64,000 nt of DNA from Candidatus Sumerlaeota bacterium (GCA_017161655.1 JADFCV010000005.1:7480-71479), one strand, 5' to 3'; shown: positions 8,302 through 17,739, counted from the first letter of the stretch. Translations and numbers: made by a program. The notes: a model not told the origin generated them from the letters alone.

Positions 8302-10833
8302 GTGAATGAAGACAGGTCACAGTGGATTATCACTGCTCTCCAGCTGCTGATGGTGCTGGCAGCAGCAATGGTTGTCCACCGCCTCTATGAGCTACAGTTT
8401 GTCAAGGCGGAGCACTACTGGAAACATGCCAAGGCAAGGCATGAGTACACCATCAAAAAAATCCCTTCGCGCGGTAAGATTTATGACCGCTCGTCGCGCG
8501 AGCTCGCTGTCACCGAGATGGTTCCCACCATCTACGTTTCGCCCTTTCTCATTGCCGATGAAGTCAAACGCGATCTCGCCGCCGACATTTCGCGAGAACT
8601 TGGTTTGGATTTCGACACAGTTTATGGTCGGCTGACGCGCTCGCGTGGCGACCAGGTCCTCGTCCGCCGAGCATCGCGCGAACAAATTGATCGCCTCATG
8701 CTTCTTGCCCAGATGTATCGGGAAAAATATAAGGGCGATAAGAAAAAGGGCCCCGCCGTCCCCAGAAATGCTTTTTACATTCAGGAAGAGAACAGGCGCA
8801 CTTATCCTTTTGGCGAGCTTGCGGCTCATGTCGTTGGCTACACCATGCTCGACGACACCGGCGACAACACGGGAGTGGCAGGGGTTGAGGGGTCGTACAA
8901 TGAGTACCTTCGCGGCAAATTTGGTGTGGATCGCGCGCTTCGCACTGCTACCGGAATGCCACTCGAACCTATTGATCCCGCAGTCTTAGCATCAACTTAC
9001 GGCAACAGCATTGTTCTCACCATTGATCGCGACATTCAGGATGTGACTGAAAAAGCTTTGCGAAAGCAGGTTCTTGCTTCTGCCGCTGATGCCGGCGTCG
9101 CTATTGTCTATGCAGTCAAGACGGGGGAAGTTCTTGGCATGGCCTCCGTTCCTAGCTTCAATCTGAGCGACGTGCAACATGCCTCGCCACTGGCTATGCG
9201 CAACCGAGCCATTAGCGACGCCATTGAGCCAGGCTCTGTCATGAAAATATTCACCTATGCCTCGCTCATCGAAGAGAACAAAGTCCACTCGTTTCAGGAA
9301 ATTGTCGACTGTTCGGGGGGACGTTGGACAGTAGCCGGCCGGACTGTTGTGGATTCCCATGCAATGGGAGCAGTACCCCTCGTCACAGCCTTCGCTCAGT
9401 CGAGTAATGTTGCTGCAGCAAAACTCGCCATGACACGTCTTCAGCCTGCTCGTTTCTACAAGCACCTCGTGGATTTTGGTTTTGGCGAAAAAACAGGAAT
9501 TGATCTACCTGGTGAAGCGCCTGGCCTTTTGCGCCACGTGAAAGACTGGACAGCGCAGAGTGTCGCCTCGCTAGCCTACGGTTATGAGTTGCAGGTGACA
9601 GCTATCCAGGTTGCAGCTGCCGCAGCCGCAATCGCGAACAATGGCATCTACATGAAGCCTCACGTCGTGAAAGAAATACGCAATTTTCGTGGGGAGATAG
9701 TTCAGCAGATTCAGCCCGAGAAAGTGCGGAGAGTGTGTAGCCCGTCAACGACCAAGCGGATGCTGGAGCTTATGGAAGCGGTCGTGCGCGAAGGCACCGG
9801 TAAAGCGGCGGCTGTTCCAAATTACCGTGTCGGAGGTAAGACCGGTACCACCATAAAACTGGATCCTGAGACCAAGCGTTACTCGCGTGGCAATTACATC
9901 GGTTCGTTCTGCGGCATTGCCCCCCTGGAAGACCCCGAAATTTGCATCTACATCTGGATTGATAATCCGCGAGGCGGCGCTTACTACGGCGGCCAGGTTG
10001 CTGCGCCTGTTTTCAAAGAGATTGCTCAGGAAACGCTCAAGATCCTCCGCATTCCGCCCAGTCAGAATGCGGATGAAGAACCTCCGCCGAAGAGCATTGA
10101 AGTGGCACTTGACGAGATTCGAAACCTTCATGGTGTGCCTGCTGTCGTGGAGCGCCCTCCTGAGGACGAAGAAATCGCGCCGGGCTGTATGCCCAACCTT
10201 CGAGGGCTGACCATGCGCGAGGCGCATGAACGCCTAGCCAAGCTGGGGCTTGCTTTCGAATCGCAAGGCAGTGGTGTGGTCGTGGACCAGATTCCCCGCC
10301 CTTATGAAACTTTGGATTCCTCACAGCCAGTGCAACTTGTCTTCGGTTCGCCTGAGCAGTATCGAGAAAGTTTGTTGGCGAACGAAAACATGTTAGCTCA
10401 AGCGACGCCAAGACCTGAGCCGCACGAGCTTCTGCCATCGGTTTCGACTCCGAAACTCAAGTTGGTTTCGCATCGGAAAGAAATTGAGATCCCTCTCGGC
10501 AGCGACTCGGCGCAAGATTCCTCAACCGTGGCCTTGAGAGGATTGCCATCTCCCCAACCGTTGGCTTCACCAGCAGCGACGCCGCTAACGTCCGCAACCG
10601 AGGAGGATCCTGACCAGCGTGTTTATCGTGGCCCTGCCCCAGACGCAGGACGCTCCGTTTGGAAGAAGGTTCTCGAGAAGAACGAGGATATGCCTGCTGG
10701 GGCTCCTGCCGGCAACACCCCAGGGGCAACACCAGCGTCTTCCCCCGCAACTAGCAAGAGTCTCAGGAGTGCATACGATATCCGGCTGAGCTCGAATGAG
10801 CCAACGCAGACAAGTGACGACAGCGAAAGGTAA
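8302..10833 (+). CDS. ftsI: Septal peptidoglycan transpeptidase FtsI (class B PBP) with PASTA domain
   Basis: The protein is long at 843 residues. It has an N-terminal membrane anchor (about 9-26), the PBP dimerisation domain, and a transpeptidase domain with all three catalytic motifs: SVMK (S312), SSN (367-369) and KTGT (513-516). A PASTA domain follows (about 630-682). The last 160 residues are a Pro/Ala/Ser-rich, probably disordered tail not found in E. coli FtsI (588 aa). It cross-links septal peptidoglycan with FtsW. The start is GTG 8302; its upstream region is the non-coding insert, so it may have its own promoter. Confidence 0.93.
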   Translation: MNEDRSQWIITALQLLMVLAAAMVVHRLYELQFVKAEHYWKHAKARHEYTIKKIPSRGKIYDRSSRELAVTEMVPTIYVSPFLIADEVKRDLAADISRELGLDFDTVYGRLTRSRGDQVLVRRASREQIDRLMLLAQMYREKYKGDKKKGPAVPRNAFYIQEENRRTYPFGELAAHVVGYTMLDDTGDNTGVAGVEGSYNEYLRGKFGVDRALRTATGMPLEPIDPAVLASTYGNSIVLTIDRDIQDVTEKALRKQVLASAADAGVAIVYAVKTGEVLGMASVPSFNLSDVQHASPLAMRNRAISDAIEPGSVMKIFTYASLIEENKVHSFQEIVDCSGGRWTVAGRTVVDSHAMGAVPLVTAFAQSSNVAAAKLAMTRLQPARFYKHLVDFGFGEKTGIDLPGEAPGLLRHVKDWTAQSVASLAYGYELQVTAIQVAAAAAAIANNGIYMKPHVVKEIRNFRGEIVQQIQPEKVRRVCSPSTTKRMLELMEAVVREGTGKAAAVPNYRVGGKTGTTIKLDPETKRYSRGNYIGSFCGIAPLEDPEICIYIWIDNPRGGAYYGGQVAAPVFKEIAQETLKILRIPPSQNADEEPPPKSIEVALDEIRNLHGVPAVVERPPEDEEIAPGCMPNLRGLTMREAHERLAKLGLAFESQGSGVVVDQIPRPYETLDSSQPVQLVFGSPEQYRESLLANENMLAQATPRPEPHELLPSVSTPKLKLVSHRKEIEIPLGSDSAQDSSTVALRGLPSPQPLASPAATPLTSATEEDPDQRVYRGPAPDAGRSVWKKVLEKNEDMPAGAPAGNTPGATPASSPATSKSLRSAYDIRLSSNEPTQTSDDSER

Positions 10834-10840
10834 CCCGACC

Positions 10841-12412
10841 GTGGAAACGATCCAGTGGAAGCTTGGTGAACTTTTTGCCCACGCAAGACTTGAGCTTGCC
10901 GGGCTACCCGCCGACGTCGTTGTGACGAGTCTCACAGACAATTCTAATCGGGTCGACCCAGGCGCCTTATTCGTTGCTATCAGGGGGAGTGCGCGAGATG
11001 GCCACGCCTTCATTTCTGATGCTGTGGAAAAAGGGGCACGTGTTGTCCTGACAGAGCAACCGATTCCTCCGTACGAAGGTGTGCATATCCTGCAAGTGGC
11101 CGACACGAAGGAAGTGTTGGGGCGCCTTGCTCATGCGTGGTATGGGAATCCTACCGCGCACATGCTCGTTTTCGGAGTGTCGGGCACAAACGGCAAAACG
11201 ACGACGACCTATTTGCTCGAAAGTATATGCCACGCTGCGGGTGTGAATGCTGGAGTGGTGGGGACAATTGAGTACCGTTTTGCCGGCCACAGCGAACCAG
11301 CAGCAAACACCACACCCAGTGCCCTTGTGCTTGCTAACTTATTTGCACGTATGCGCCGCAGTGGTGTGGGGGCAGTTGCCATGGAAGTCTCCTCCCACGC
11401 AGCTCATCAGAAGCGGATTGCAGGGATTGAATTCGATGTGGGGATTCTTACGAATATCACCCAGGACCATCTCGACTATCACGGCACAATGGAGGCTTAC
11501 GCCAGCGCAAAGAAATCCTTCTATTTCGATTTCTTGCTGCGTCCACGCACGAAGGGCACAAAGCCTTGGGCAGTTTTTAATTACGACGATTCTTGGGGAC
11601 GTAGCTTCTCCAGGGAATTTCCTGGAGAATTTCTCACCTACGGTCTTGAGCAAGAAGCCCAGCTCTGCCCGAAAAATCTCCAGCTGTCACCACGTGGCAT
11701 CGCGTTCGAGGTCGTTCTCCCCGATGGACGCGAAATCGCGATTTCTTCACCCCTTTTAGGTTACTTCAACGTCCAGAATATCCTCGGGGCTATCGGCGCA
11801 GCCTACGCCGCTGGCATTGATCCCCAGGCAATCGTACGTGGCATCGCGGAGCTGAAGGGGGTTCCGGGGCGTTTCGAACGAGTGGACGTTGGACAACCTT
11901 TTGCCGTGATCGTTGACTATGCCCACACGCCAGACGCCTTGCAGCGAGTGCTTGCCAATGCTCGGCAAATGACGCCTCAAGGGCGAATCATCACCGTGTT
12001 TGGGTGTGGGGGCGAGCGTGATCCCAGCAAGCGTCCTCTGATGGGCCAGGCTGTCGCCTCTGTCAGCGATTACGTCGTTGTGACGAACGACAATCCACGA
12101 CGAGAGGATCCCGAGGCGATCGCGGCGATGATCGTGCAAGGCATTCGCCAGACCTCCTTACCGGATGAGCAGTGGCGAGTGATTCTCGATCGCCGAGCCG
12201 CCATAGCTCACGCCTTCGATGTAGCGCGTAAGGGCGACTGTGTTCTCATTGCAGGGAAAGGAGCTGAACCCTACATTGATATCGGCGGCGTAAAGATTCC
12301 CTATGATGACCGCGAGACAGCGCGGCAGCTCCTTCGTGAACGTTTCGATGTGCTCGGCAGACGCAAACGTGGCAAGTCTAAGGAGCGTCTGAATGAGCCG
12401 CAAAAGGGATGA
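10841..12412 (+). CDS. murE: UDP-MurNAc-L-Ala-D-Glu:meso-diaminopimelate ligase
   Basis: This cytoplasmic Mur ligase adds the third stem residue to the peptidoglycan precursor. Domain order is standard: N-terminal UDP-binding part with SLTDNSNRVDPGALFVAIRG, ATP loop GVSGTNGKTTTTYLLE (about 110-125), central domain, and C-terminal domain containing DNPRREDP (about 416-423). DNPR is the meso-diaminopimelate specificity signature, while lysine enzymes differ there, so the wall is predicted to be of the DAP type. The GTG at 10841 is chosen because AAAGG lies 10 nt upstream and it avoids overlap; an ATG at 10796 would overlap ftsI by 38 bp. It ends inside the murF leader. Confidence 0.95.
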   Translation: METIQWKLGELFAHARLELAGLPADVVVTSLTDNSNRVDPGALFVAIRGSARDGHAFISDAVEKGARVVLTEQPIPPYEGVHILQVADTKEVLGRLAHAWYGNPTAHMLVFGVSGTNGKTTTTYLLESICHAAGVNAGVVGTIEYRFAGHSEPAANTTPSALVLANLFARMRRSGVGAVAMEVSSHAAHQKRIAGIEFDVGILTNITQDHLDYHGTMEAYASAKKSFYFDFLLRPRTKGTKPWAVFNYDDSWGRSFSREFPGEFLTYGLEQEAQLCPKNLQLSPRGIAFEVVLPDGREIAISSPLLGYFNVQNILGAIGAAYAAGIDPQAIVRGIAELKGVPGRFERVDVGQPFAVIVDYAHTPDALQRVLANARQMTPQGRIITVFGCGGERDPSKRPLMGQAVASVSDYVVVTNDNPRREDPEAIAAMIVQGIRQTSLPDEQWRVILDRRAAIAHAFDVARKGDCVLIAGKGAEPYIDIGGVKIPYDDRETARQLLRERFDVLGRRKRGKSKERLNEPQKG

Positions 12413-12419
12413 GTCCGTG

Positions 12420-13814
12420 ATGGAAATCTCGCTCCAGGAAATAGCAGCCTTTTTGGGTGCCCAGGTCGTCGGGGATGTGGCCAACATTGTCGTGCGCAAT
12501 GTATCTACTGACTCCCGCACATTGCGTCCGGGAGATCTGTTTGTCGCTTTGCGTGGAACGGCCTTTGATGCTCACCAATTTGTTCCCGAGGTTGCACTCG
12601 CCGGTGCCTGTGCAGCAGTCGTTCATCACGAAGTCCAGGTGCCTCGGCCCCTTCCGCAATTGGTGGTTCCCGACACACTTTTTGCGCTGGGCGAGATCGC
12701 CAAGCTTTGGCGGCAGAAGCTAAGTCATGTTGAGGTTGCTGCGCTTGTCGGGTCCAGCGGGAAGACAACCGTAAAAGAAATGGCCGCAAAAATGCTCGCC
12801 CGGACGAGACCGACGCTTGCCACCACCGGAAATCTCAACAACCTCATTGGCGTCCCCCTGACGCTATTTCGCCTGGACTCTTCTCACCAGGCCGCTGTCG
12901 TGGAACTTGGCATGAATGCCCCGGGTGAGCTACGACGCCTCACGGAGATCGTTCAGCCAAACTGCGTGGCCCTGACAAACATTCGCAATGCCCACGTTGG
13001 CATGTTCAAAACTCCGGAAGATCTTTACCTTGCCAAAGTGGAAAGTCTCCAATACGCAGCACCCGGGGCAACCTTTGTCATGAACGCCGACGATCCAAGC
13101 TCACAGCGTGCTTATCGCGAATTTGGCGCAGGCCGTCACGTGATACGTTTTGGCCTGGCCCCTGAGGCTGACATCCGCGCAGAAAGGATCGAACCCCTAG
13201 TTCCCTTTGGTTATGCGTTTCAGCTTATCATGCCCGATGTGGCTCCGCTGCCCATTGAATTGCGGATGTTTGGTCAGCACAACGTCATGAATGCCCTGGC
13301 TGCCGCTGCGATTGCGTGGCAGTTCCGGGTGTCTCCTGCGGATATCGTAACAGCGCTCCGTGAATTTAGGCCTGCGCACAACCGCAGCGAAGTGGAGGAA
13401 ATAGCCGGCGTTTTCATCGTCAAAGACTATTACAATGCTAGTCCTGCAGCGGTGGAGACAGCCTTGCTCAGTCTTCAAGATTTCTGTGTGCCGGGGCGTC
13501 GCTTCGCTGTTCTTGCTGACATGCTCGAGCTCGGCACATGGGAGCACATGTATCACGAGCGCATTGGAATTGTCGCAGCACACGTGGGGCTTACAAAGCT
13601 GTTTTGTTACGGACCCCGTTCTCGCATTACTGCTCAAGCAGCGGCTAAGGCTGGTCTGAATGCCGAACACTTTGACGACATCGAGAAGCTGGCGCAGACC
13701 TTGTCCAGCATGGTGAAGGCGGGCGACCTTGTTCTGATTAAGGGGTCACGTCTCATGAAGCTCGAGCGAGTTTACGACTATCTGAAAGGAGCTTTGACGA
13801 GCTCGGCACAATGA
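12420..13814 (+). CDS. murF: UDP-MurNAc-tripeptide:D-Ala-D-Ala ligase
   Basis: MurF completes the UDP-MurNAc pentapeptide. The protein shows the MurF N-terminal substrate motif (STDSRTLRPGDLFVALRG), ATP loop ALVGSSGKTTVKEM (about 108-121), GNLNNLIGVPLTL and ELGMNAPGEL. The preferred start is ATG 12420, 8 bp after the murE stop, with AAAAGGGAT upstream; an earlier ATG at 12393 would overlap murE by 20 bp. The end overlaps the mraY start by ATGA, so the two are translationally coupled. Confidence 0.95.
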   Translation: MEISLQEIAAFLGAQVVGDVANIVVRNVSTDSRTLRPGDLFVALRGTAFDAHQFVPEVALAGACAAVVHHEVQVPRPLPQLVVPDTLFALGEIAKLWRQKLSHVEVAALVGSSGKTTVKEMAAKMLARTRPTLATTGNLNNLIGVPLTLFRLDSSHQAAVVELGMNAPGELRRLTEIVQPNCVALTNIRNAHVGMFKTPEDLYLAKVESLQYAAPGATFVMNADDPSSQRAYREFGAGRHVIRFGLAPEADIRAERIEPLVPFGYAFQLIMPDVAPLPIELRMFGQHNVMNALAAAAIAWQFRVSPADIVTALREFRPAHNRSEVEEIAGVFIVKDYYNASPAAVETALLSLQDFCVPGRRFAVLADMLELGTWEHMYHERIGIVAAHVGLTKLFCYGPRSRITAQAAAKAGLNAEHFDDIEKLAQTLSSMVKAGDLVLIKGSRLMKLERVYDYLKGALTSSAQ

Positions 13815-14980
13815 TTTACCACCTACTCGATTTTCTCCACCGCAATCAGCTTGCGGGAATCTATGTGAATCCCTTCCAGTTCACGACATTTCGCGCTGCT
13901 ATCGCCCTTATCTTTGCGCTTCTACTGTCGCTCGTCATGGGGCCCAAAATCATTGCAATACTGCGAGCACTCAAAGCTGGCCAACCTATCCGCACCGTGA
14001 CAATTCAAGGTGCCCCCGATCTGTCGCAAATGCACGGAAAGAAAGCTGGGACCCCGACGATGGGAGGTGTTCTGATCCTGCTTTCCATGACCATTCCCGT
14101 GCTGGCACTTTGTGATCTCACGAACCCACTGGTTTGGTTAATGCTGCTTGTGGCCTACGGGTTTGGCGGGATCGGCTTTCTGGACGACTATCTTAAGGTT
14201 ACCAAACGCAAATGGGATGGTTTGAGCGCCCGAAACAAAATACTGGGCCAGGTTCTGCTTGGATTATTCGTCGGTTTCTATCTCTATTACTTTGGCCACA
14301 CAGACTTGCTCCCTGTGAAGTACTCCTATCGCGAAGCGGGGAGCGTTGTGGGACCGTGGCGAGGCTACGAATACCTTCTTGTGCCGTTTTTCAAACGCGT
14401 TTATCCCTATCTGGGCGCCTTCTTTCTGCTCTACGCCGTTGTTGTCCTCACGGCATCGTCCAACGCGGTCAATCTCACCGACGGTCTTGATGGGTTGTGC
14501 ATTGGCATCATGACGATTGTCGCTATGACGTATGGTATATTCACTTATGTCGCATGCAGCGAAGCGCTCGCCATGCGCCTTATGTTTCCCCACATTCCGC
14601 GCGCAGATGAAATCGTTGTGTTCCTCGGAGCTCTCGTAGGGGCATGCCTTGGCTTTCTCTGGTACAATTGTTATCCAGCGCAGGTGTTCATGGGCGATAC
14701 TGGTTCGCTATCACTGGGCGGAATGATTGGCACCGTGGCGCTCATTACAAAGCAGGACATTATCCTTCTTGTGGTGGGCGGGATTTTTGTCATCGAAGCT
14801 CTCTCTGTCATTATTCAGGTCAGTGTTTTCAAACTCACCGGACGTCGCGTCTTTCTCATGTCCCCCATTCATCACCACTACGAGCGCAAAGGAATTCCTG
14901 AATCGAAGATTATCATTCGCTTTTGGATTGTGGCGGGGCTTTTGGCGCTTCTTGGCCTTAGCACTCTCAAGCTTCGTTGA
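13811..14980 (+). CDS. mraY: Phospho-MurNAc-pentapeptide transferase (lipid I synthase)
   Basis: This 389-residue integral membrane enzyme (about ten membrane segments) transfers phospho-MurNAc-pentapeptide to undecaprenyl phosphate. Diagnostic motifs: HGKKAGTPTMGG, GFLDDYLKVTKRKWDGLSAR with the catalytic aspartates, NLTDGLDGL, and the C-terminal SPIHHHYERKGIPESKI carrying the MraY-specific histidine cluster. The start overlaps murF (ATGA). In most bacteria murD, ftsW and murG come next; here the cluster stops and a different gene group begins after 194 bp. Confidence 0.97.
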   Translation: MIYHLLDFLHRNQLAGIYVNPFQFTTFRAAIALIFALLLSLVMGPKIIAILRALKAGQPIRTVTIQGAPDLSQMHGKKAGTPTMGGVLILLSMTIPVLALCDLTNPLVWLMLLVAYGFGGIGFLDDYLKVTKRKWDGLSARNKILGQVLLGLFVGFYLYYFGHTDLLPVKYSYREAGSVVGPWRGYEYLLVPFFKRVYPYLGAFFLLYAVVVLTASSNAVNLTDGLDGLCIGIMTIVAMTYGIFTYVACSEALAMRLMFPHIPRADEIVVFLGALVGACLGFLWYNCYPAQVFMGDTGSLSLGGMIGTVALITKQDIILLVVGGIFVIEALSVIIQVSVFKLTGRRVFLMSPIHHHYERKGIPESKIIIRFWIVAGLLALLGLSTLKLR

Positions 14981-15174
14981 TATTCCGCCGCCTCTCTGGA
15001 GAACGGCGAAGCCAGGTGCTACGTCTGCACGAACAAGCGGGGTCAGGAAGCAAAACGAAGGCCCCACATTTTCGCCAAAAAGAGACATCAGTCGAAGCCG
15101 TTTTTCATCTTGTTTTGTCTCATAGAACATCGTCTTGATTTGGACAACTTTGGTTATCAGGGAGCTATAGCGTC

Positions 15175-15702
15175 GTGGGACTGGTTGAAGCAGTTCAGGC
15201 GTCCGAATTCATAGGAAGAGAATTTGCGACGTGGCTTTATTGGCTTAGCTTCAAGGGCAATGGAACAGTCGCACTTGATGGCTTCGAACCTTTTGAAATC
15301 TGGTTCGAATCCCCGGTCGAGCTAGTGAATGACTATGGCGAAGCGACATCTGTGGTTTTGAAAGGTTCGATGCCACTCGAATCGCCCGAAGCCCTACGTG
15401 CGTTTCGCGAGAACAAGAAAATCCAGCGCGCTCACATTCGTCTCATCGTAAAGAACGTCACATACACCTTCTCTTTTCACGCTGGCCGTTTTTTGGTCAG
15501 TGGCTTGCATCTTCCCTCGCCATCAAGTATTTCGGGGGGCGATTATCTTATCGTCCGATTCCAGCTGCTCGAAGATTTTGACAGGTTCTGGGAAAACCTT
15601 CTCGAAAAGTTCCTCGCGATACGCCTCGACGAAAAGGCCTGGCGAACTCAGAGAAAACAGATTGCTTCCCTCATTGAGAAGGCAAGCGAGAATGAAGTCT
15701 GA
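15175..15702 (+). CDS. Uncharacterised 175-aa protein, possibly RdgC-like
   Basis: GTG start. The sequence opens with SEFIGREFATWLYWLSFKGN, has a middle part rich in beta-strand-like alternation (GTVALDG, TSVVLKGSMPLES), then FRENKKIQRAHIRLI and a short acidic/basic C-terminal helix. The EF.GREF.TWL opening followed by a valine-rich sheet resembles the C-terminal part of proteins annotated as RdgC (recombination-associated) in delta-proteobacteria, but this is from memory and the N-terminal RdgC half is absent. No signal peptide or membrane segment. Its last 11 bp overlap the methyltransferase start, so they are probably co-translated, which is the best clue to function. Confidence 0.4.
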   Translation: MGLVEAVQASEFIGREFATWLYWLSFKGNGTVALDGFEPFEIWFESPVELVNDYGEATSVVLKGSMPLESPEALRAFRENKKIQRAHIRLIVKNVTYTFSFHAGRFLVSGLHLPSPSSISGGDYLIVRFQLLEDFDRFWENLLEKFLAIRLDEKAWRTQRKQIASLIEKASENEV

Positions 15703-16495
15703 AGAGGGAACCGACCAGCGAACTTACTGGGATCAGAATCTGGATCCCACAAATCTAGGAACCTCGTTGGCCGATGCGCGAACAGTTCTTATCGCAGAAA
15801 AAGATTTTTATCCTGTTCCCGATCGCCGTGCTTTTCTTCAGAGTTTAAGGACGCACAAATGCACCATTGTGCTCGAACTGGGTGCAGGTTTGAGTTATGA
15901 AGTTATCAAGTTATTGGAGCTAGGATATCGGGTGATTGCCTGCGATCTTTCTTTCGCACGCTTGCGCCTACTGCGTCAGCTTGCGGTAGAATTCCTGGGG
16001 CCTGCCATTCTTTCTAGAATCTCTTTCGTGGCTTGCCGCGCTGAATCCTTGCCTTTTGCGCCAGAGTGCTTTTCTGCCGTTGCCACTCGCGCCGTCCTTA
16101 TTCACACCGATCTCGAACCCGCAATCACAGAGTGCGCACGTGTCTTGAATCGCGCCGGAATATGTGTTTTTTCTGAGCCTCTGGCTCATCATCCACTCGT
16201 GAACATTTACCGAAAAACTCTTGCCCCCCGCGAATGGCAGACGATCGCGACATATTTCGACAAGCAGCACGTCCAGTTATTGCGTGCCGTGTTTCCCGTG
16301 GTGCGTGAGCGTCACGACTATCTTTTCAGTTTTCTGGCGTTTGTCTGGCAGTACGCTTTTCGTCAGCCATTACTGTTCTGGACTTTTCTCTGGCCTCTTC
16401 ACCTGCTTGATCAGATTCTCATTCGTCTGTTTCCACCGTTGCGGCGATATGCGTGGTTTGTCACACTGATATGCCGGAAGAGCCCTGAAAAATGA
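15692..16495 (+). CDS. Class I SAM-dependent methyltransferase
   Basis: ATG 15692 is chosen (267 aa); it overlaps the preceding gene by 11 bp and places the SAM motif at the expected distance. Motif I is VLELGAGLSYEVIKLLELG (about 60-78), followed by VIACDLSFARL (acidic residue of motif II) and the post-motif CRAESLPFAPECFSAV. The region from ~200 has aromatic-rich hydrophobic stretches (FWTFLWPLHLLDQILI) suggesting membrane association, so the substrate may be lipid-linked. Its stop overlaps the next glycosyltransferase by ATGA. This suggests modification of a glycan or glycolipid, but the target is unknown. A longer reading frame from 15500 is an artefact of overlap. Confidence 0.7.
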   Translation: MKSEEGTDQRTYWDQNLDPTNLGTSLADARTVLIAEKDFYPVPDRRAFLQSLRTHKCTIVLELGAGLSYEVIKLLELGYRVIACDLSFARLRLLRQLAVEFLGPAILSRISFVACRAESLPFAPECFSAVATRAVLIHTDLEPAITECARVLNRAGICVFSEPLAHHPLVNIYRKTLAPREWQTIATYFDKQHVQLLRAVFPVVRERHDYLFSFLAFVWQYAFRQPLLFWTFLWPLHLLDQILIRLFPPLRRYAWFVTLICRKSPEK

Positions 16496-17739
16496 AGGCA
16501 TTGTTTTTGACTCACAATCTGCCAGAACGTGGCAGCTACTTCCGAGCGCTTGAAATCGCTCGACGTCTTGCCGTGCGGGGGCACGAGGTGGATCTGGGAT
16601 TTATCAGTGAATGGAAAAAGTATAGGCCAGCCGTGCGCGAGGAGCCAGTGGGTGCGGGCTTACTACGCTTCATTGAGTTCCCATATCGCAGCTATCTAAA
16701 CGAGCGGCAAGAAGGCTGGGGCATTTTCGACAATTTCTGGCGCACACTGAGAGTTCTCAGGGGGCACTACGCTTTCCTCTATGCGTTTTCGCACAAGCCG
16801 GATTGCATATTGCCGGCTTTGCTGGGCCGCTTTGCTTGTCCTCGCCTTGTTTTGGACTGGAGCGACTGGTGGAGCGGTCCGGAAGGACTCTACCAAGCAT
16901 GTGTTCTTCCCTCGGAGGCTTTCCGCTCACTTGCCCGCCCCATTCGCGCTTTCCGTCGTCTCATATTTGCAGCCGAGCAGCTTTGGGAGCCACGCGTCTG
17001 GCGCCTGGCAGATGCGGTCACACTTATTTCTTCAGAGTTTTTTCGCCATCCAGCTGTTGAGCGTGCGGAACTTCAGGAAAAATCCTTTGTTATGCACAGC
17101 GGCGCACCGCTTGATTCTATTCGCCCAATGGATAAGTTCGAAGCGCGGAGCCGTTGCGCTCTCAATTTGCCGCCTGATGCTGTCGTATTCGTCTACGTCG
17201 CAAATTTTCACACGGATGAACGCCTTCTCCTCGAAGCCTTTGCTCGCCATTTAGCGCAGCATCCGCAATCCTTCCTCATTGTTGTTGGATCAGATTTTGA
17301 GAATCTGACGCCGGAACTCCACGCTGTAATCCGTGGCCGGATGCTGCATGTGGGGCGCCAACCATTTCAACGGGTTGCTGAGTATCTCGGCGCAGCGGAT
17401 GTTTTGCTTCTACCGCTCACCGATATCGCCCTCAATCGTGCCCGTTATCCACACAAACTGAGCGACTATGTCGCGGCCGGGCGTCCGATCGTTGCGTGCG
17501 ATGTTGGCGAAACTGGGCGCCTCCTCCGCAAGTATCGGATAGGACTTCTTACTGAGCCAAACTCGTATAGTTTTGCCAAGGGGATGAGCTCGATACTGCA
17601 GGTGCGTAGCGAGTGGGAACGCCTTGGCGCGGAGGTGCGCCAGGCTGCCGAACGCCACTTTAATTGGGATCAGCTGTGCGCGGACCTGTTCGATTTTCTC
17701 GGCCAACGTCTGGGGCTTGAGTTTTTTCCTGACGTCTAA
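16492..17739 (+). CDS. Glycosyltransferase, GT4-like (GT-B fold)
   Basis: 415 residues. The N-terminus MKALFLTHNLPERGSYFRA is the Rossmann start of GT-B enzymes. The C-terminal half contains VFVYVANFHTDERLLLEA, a nucleotide-sugar-binding region LGAADVLLLPLTDIALNRARYPHKLSDYVAAGRPIVACDV shown here only in part (about residues 302-340), and GLLTEPNS. The usual EX7E appears replaced by a P.KLSDYVAAGRP variant, as in several capsule/LPS transferases. It shares ATGA with the methyltransferase upstream. The role is probably the assembly of a surface polysaccharide or glycolipid; donor and acceptor cannot be read from sequence. Confidence 0.75.
   Translation: MKALFLTHNLPERGSYFRALEIARRLAVRGHEVDLGFISEWKKYRPAVREEPVGAGLLRFIEFPYRSYLNERQEGWGIFDNFWRTLRVLRGHYAFLYAFSHKPDCILPALLGRFACPRLVLDWSDWWSGPEGLYQACVLPSEAFRSLARPIRAFRRLIFAAEQLWEPRVWRLADAVTLISSEFFRHPAVERAELQEKSFVMHSGAPLDSIRPMDKFEARSRCALNLPPDAVVFVYVANFHTDERLLLEAFARHLAQHPQSFLIVVGSDFENLTPELHAVIRGRMLHVGRQPFQRVAEYLGAADVLLLPLTDIALNRARYPHKLSDYVAAGRPIVACDVGETGRLLRKYRIGLLTEPNSYSFAKGMSSILQVRSEWERLGAEVRQAAERHFNWDQLCADLFDFLGQRLGLEFFPDV

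Noticed and set aside
7868-8320. 150-codon minus-strand open frame in the ftsL-ftsI gap
   Set aside because: Both minus-strand terminator-like hairpins lie inside it, it overlaps the ftsI start, has no Shine-Dalgarno sequence, and the product has no protein-like pattern.
15302-15319. GGTTCGAATCCCCGG, a perfect match to a tRNA T-arm
   Set aside because: It lies inside the coding frame of the 15175-15702 gene (residues WFESPV), with no acceptor stem, D-arm or anticodon arm in the expected positions.
15500-15691. N-terminal extension of the methyltransferase
   Set aside because: It overlaps the previous gene in another frame almost entirely; the first residues do not belong to methyltransferases, while ATG 15692 gives a normal start.
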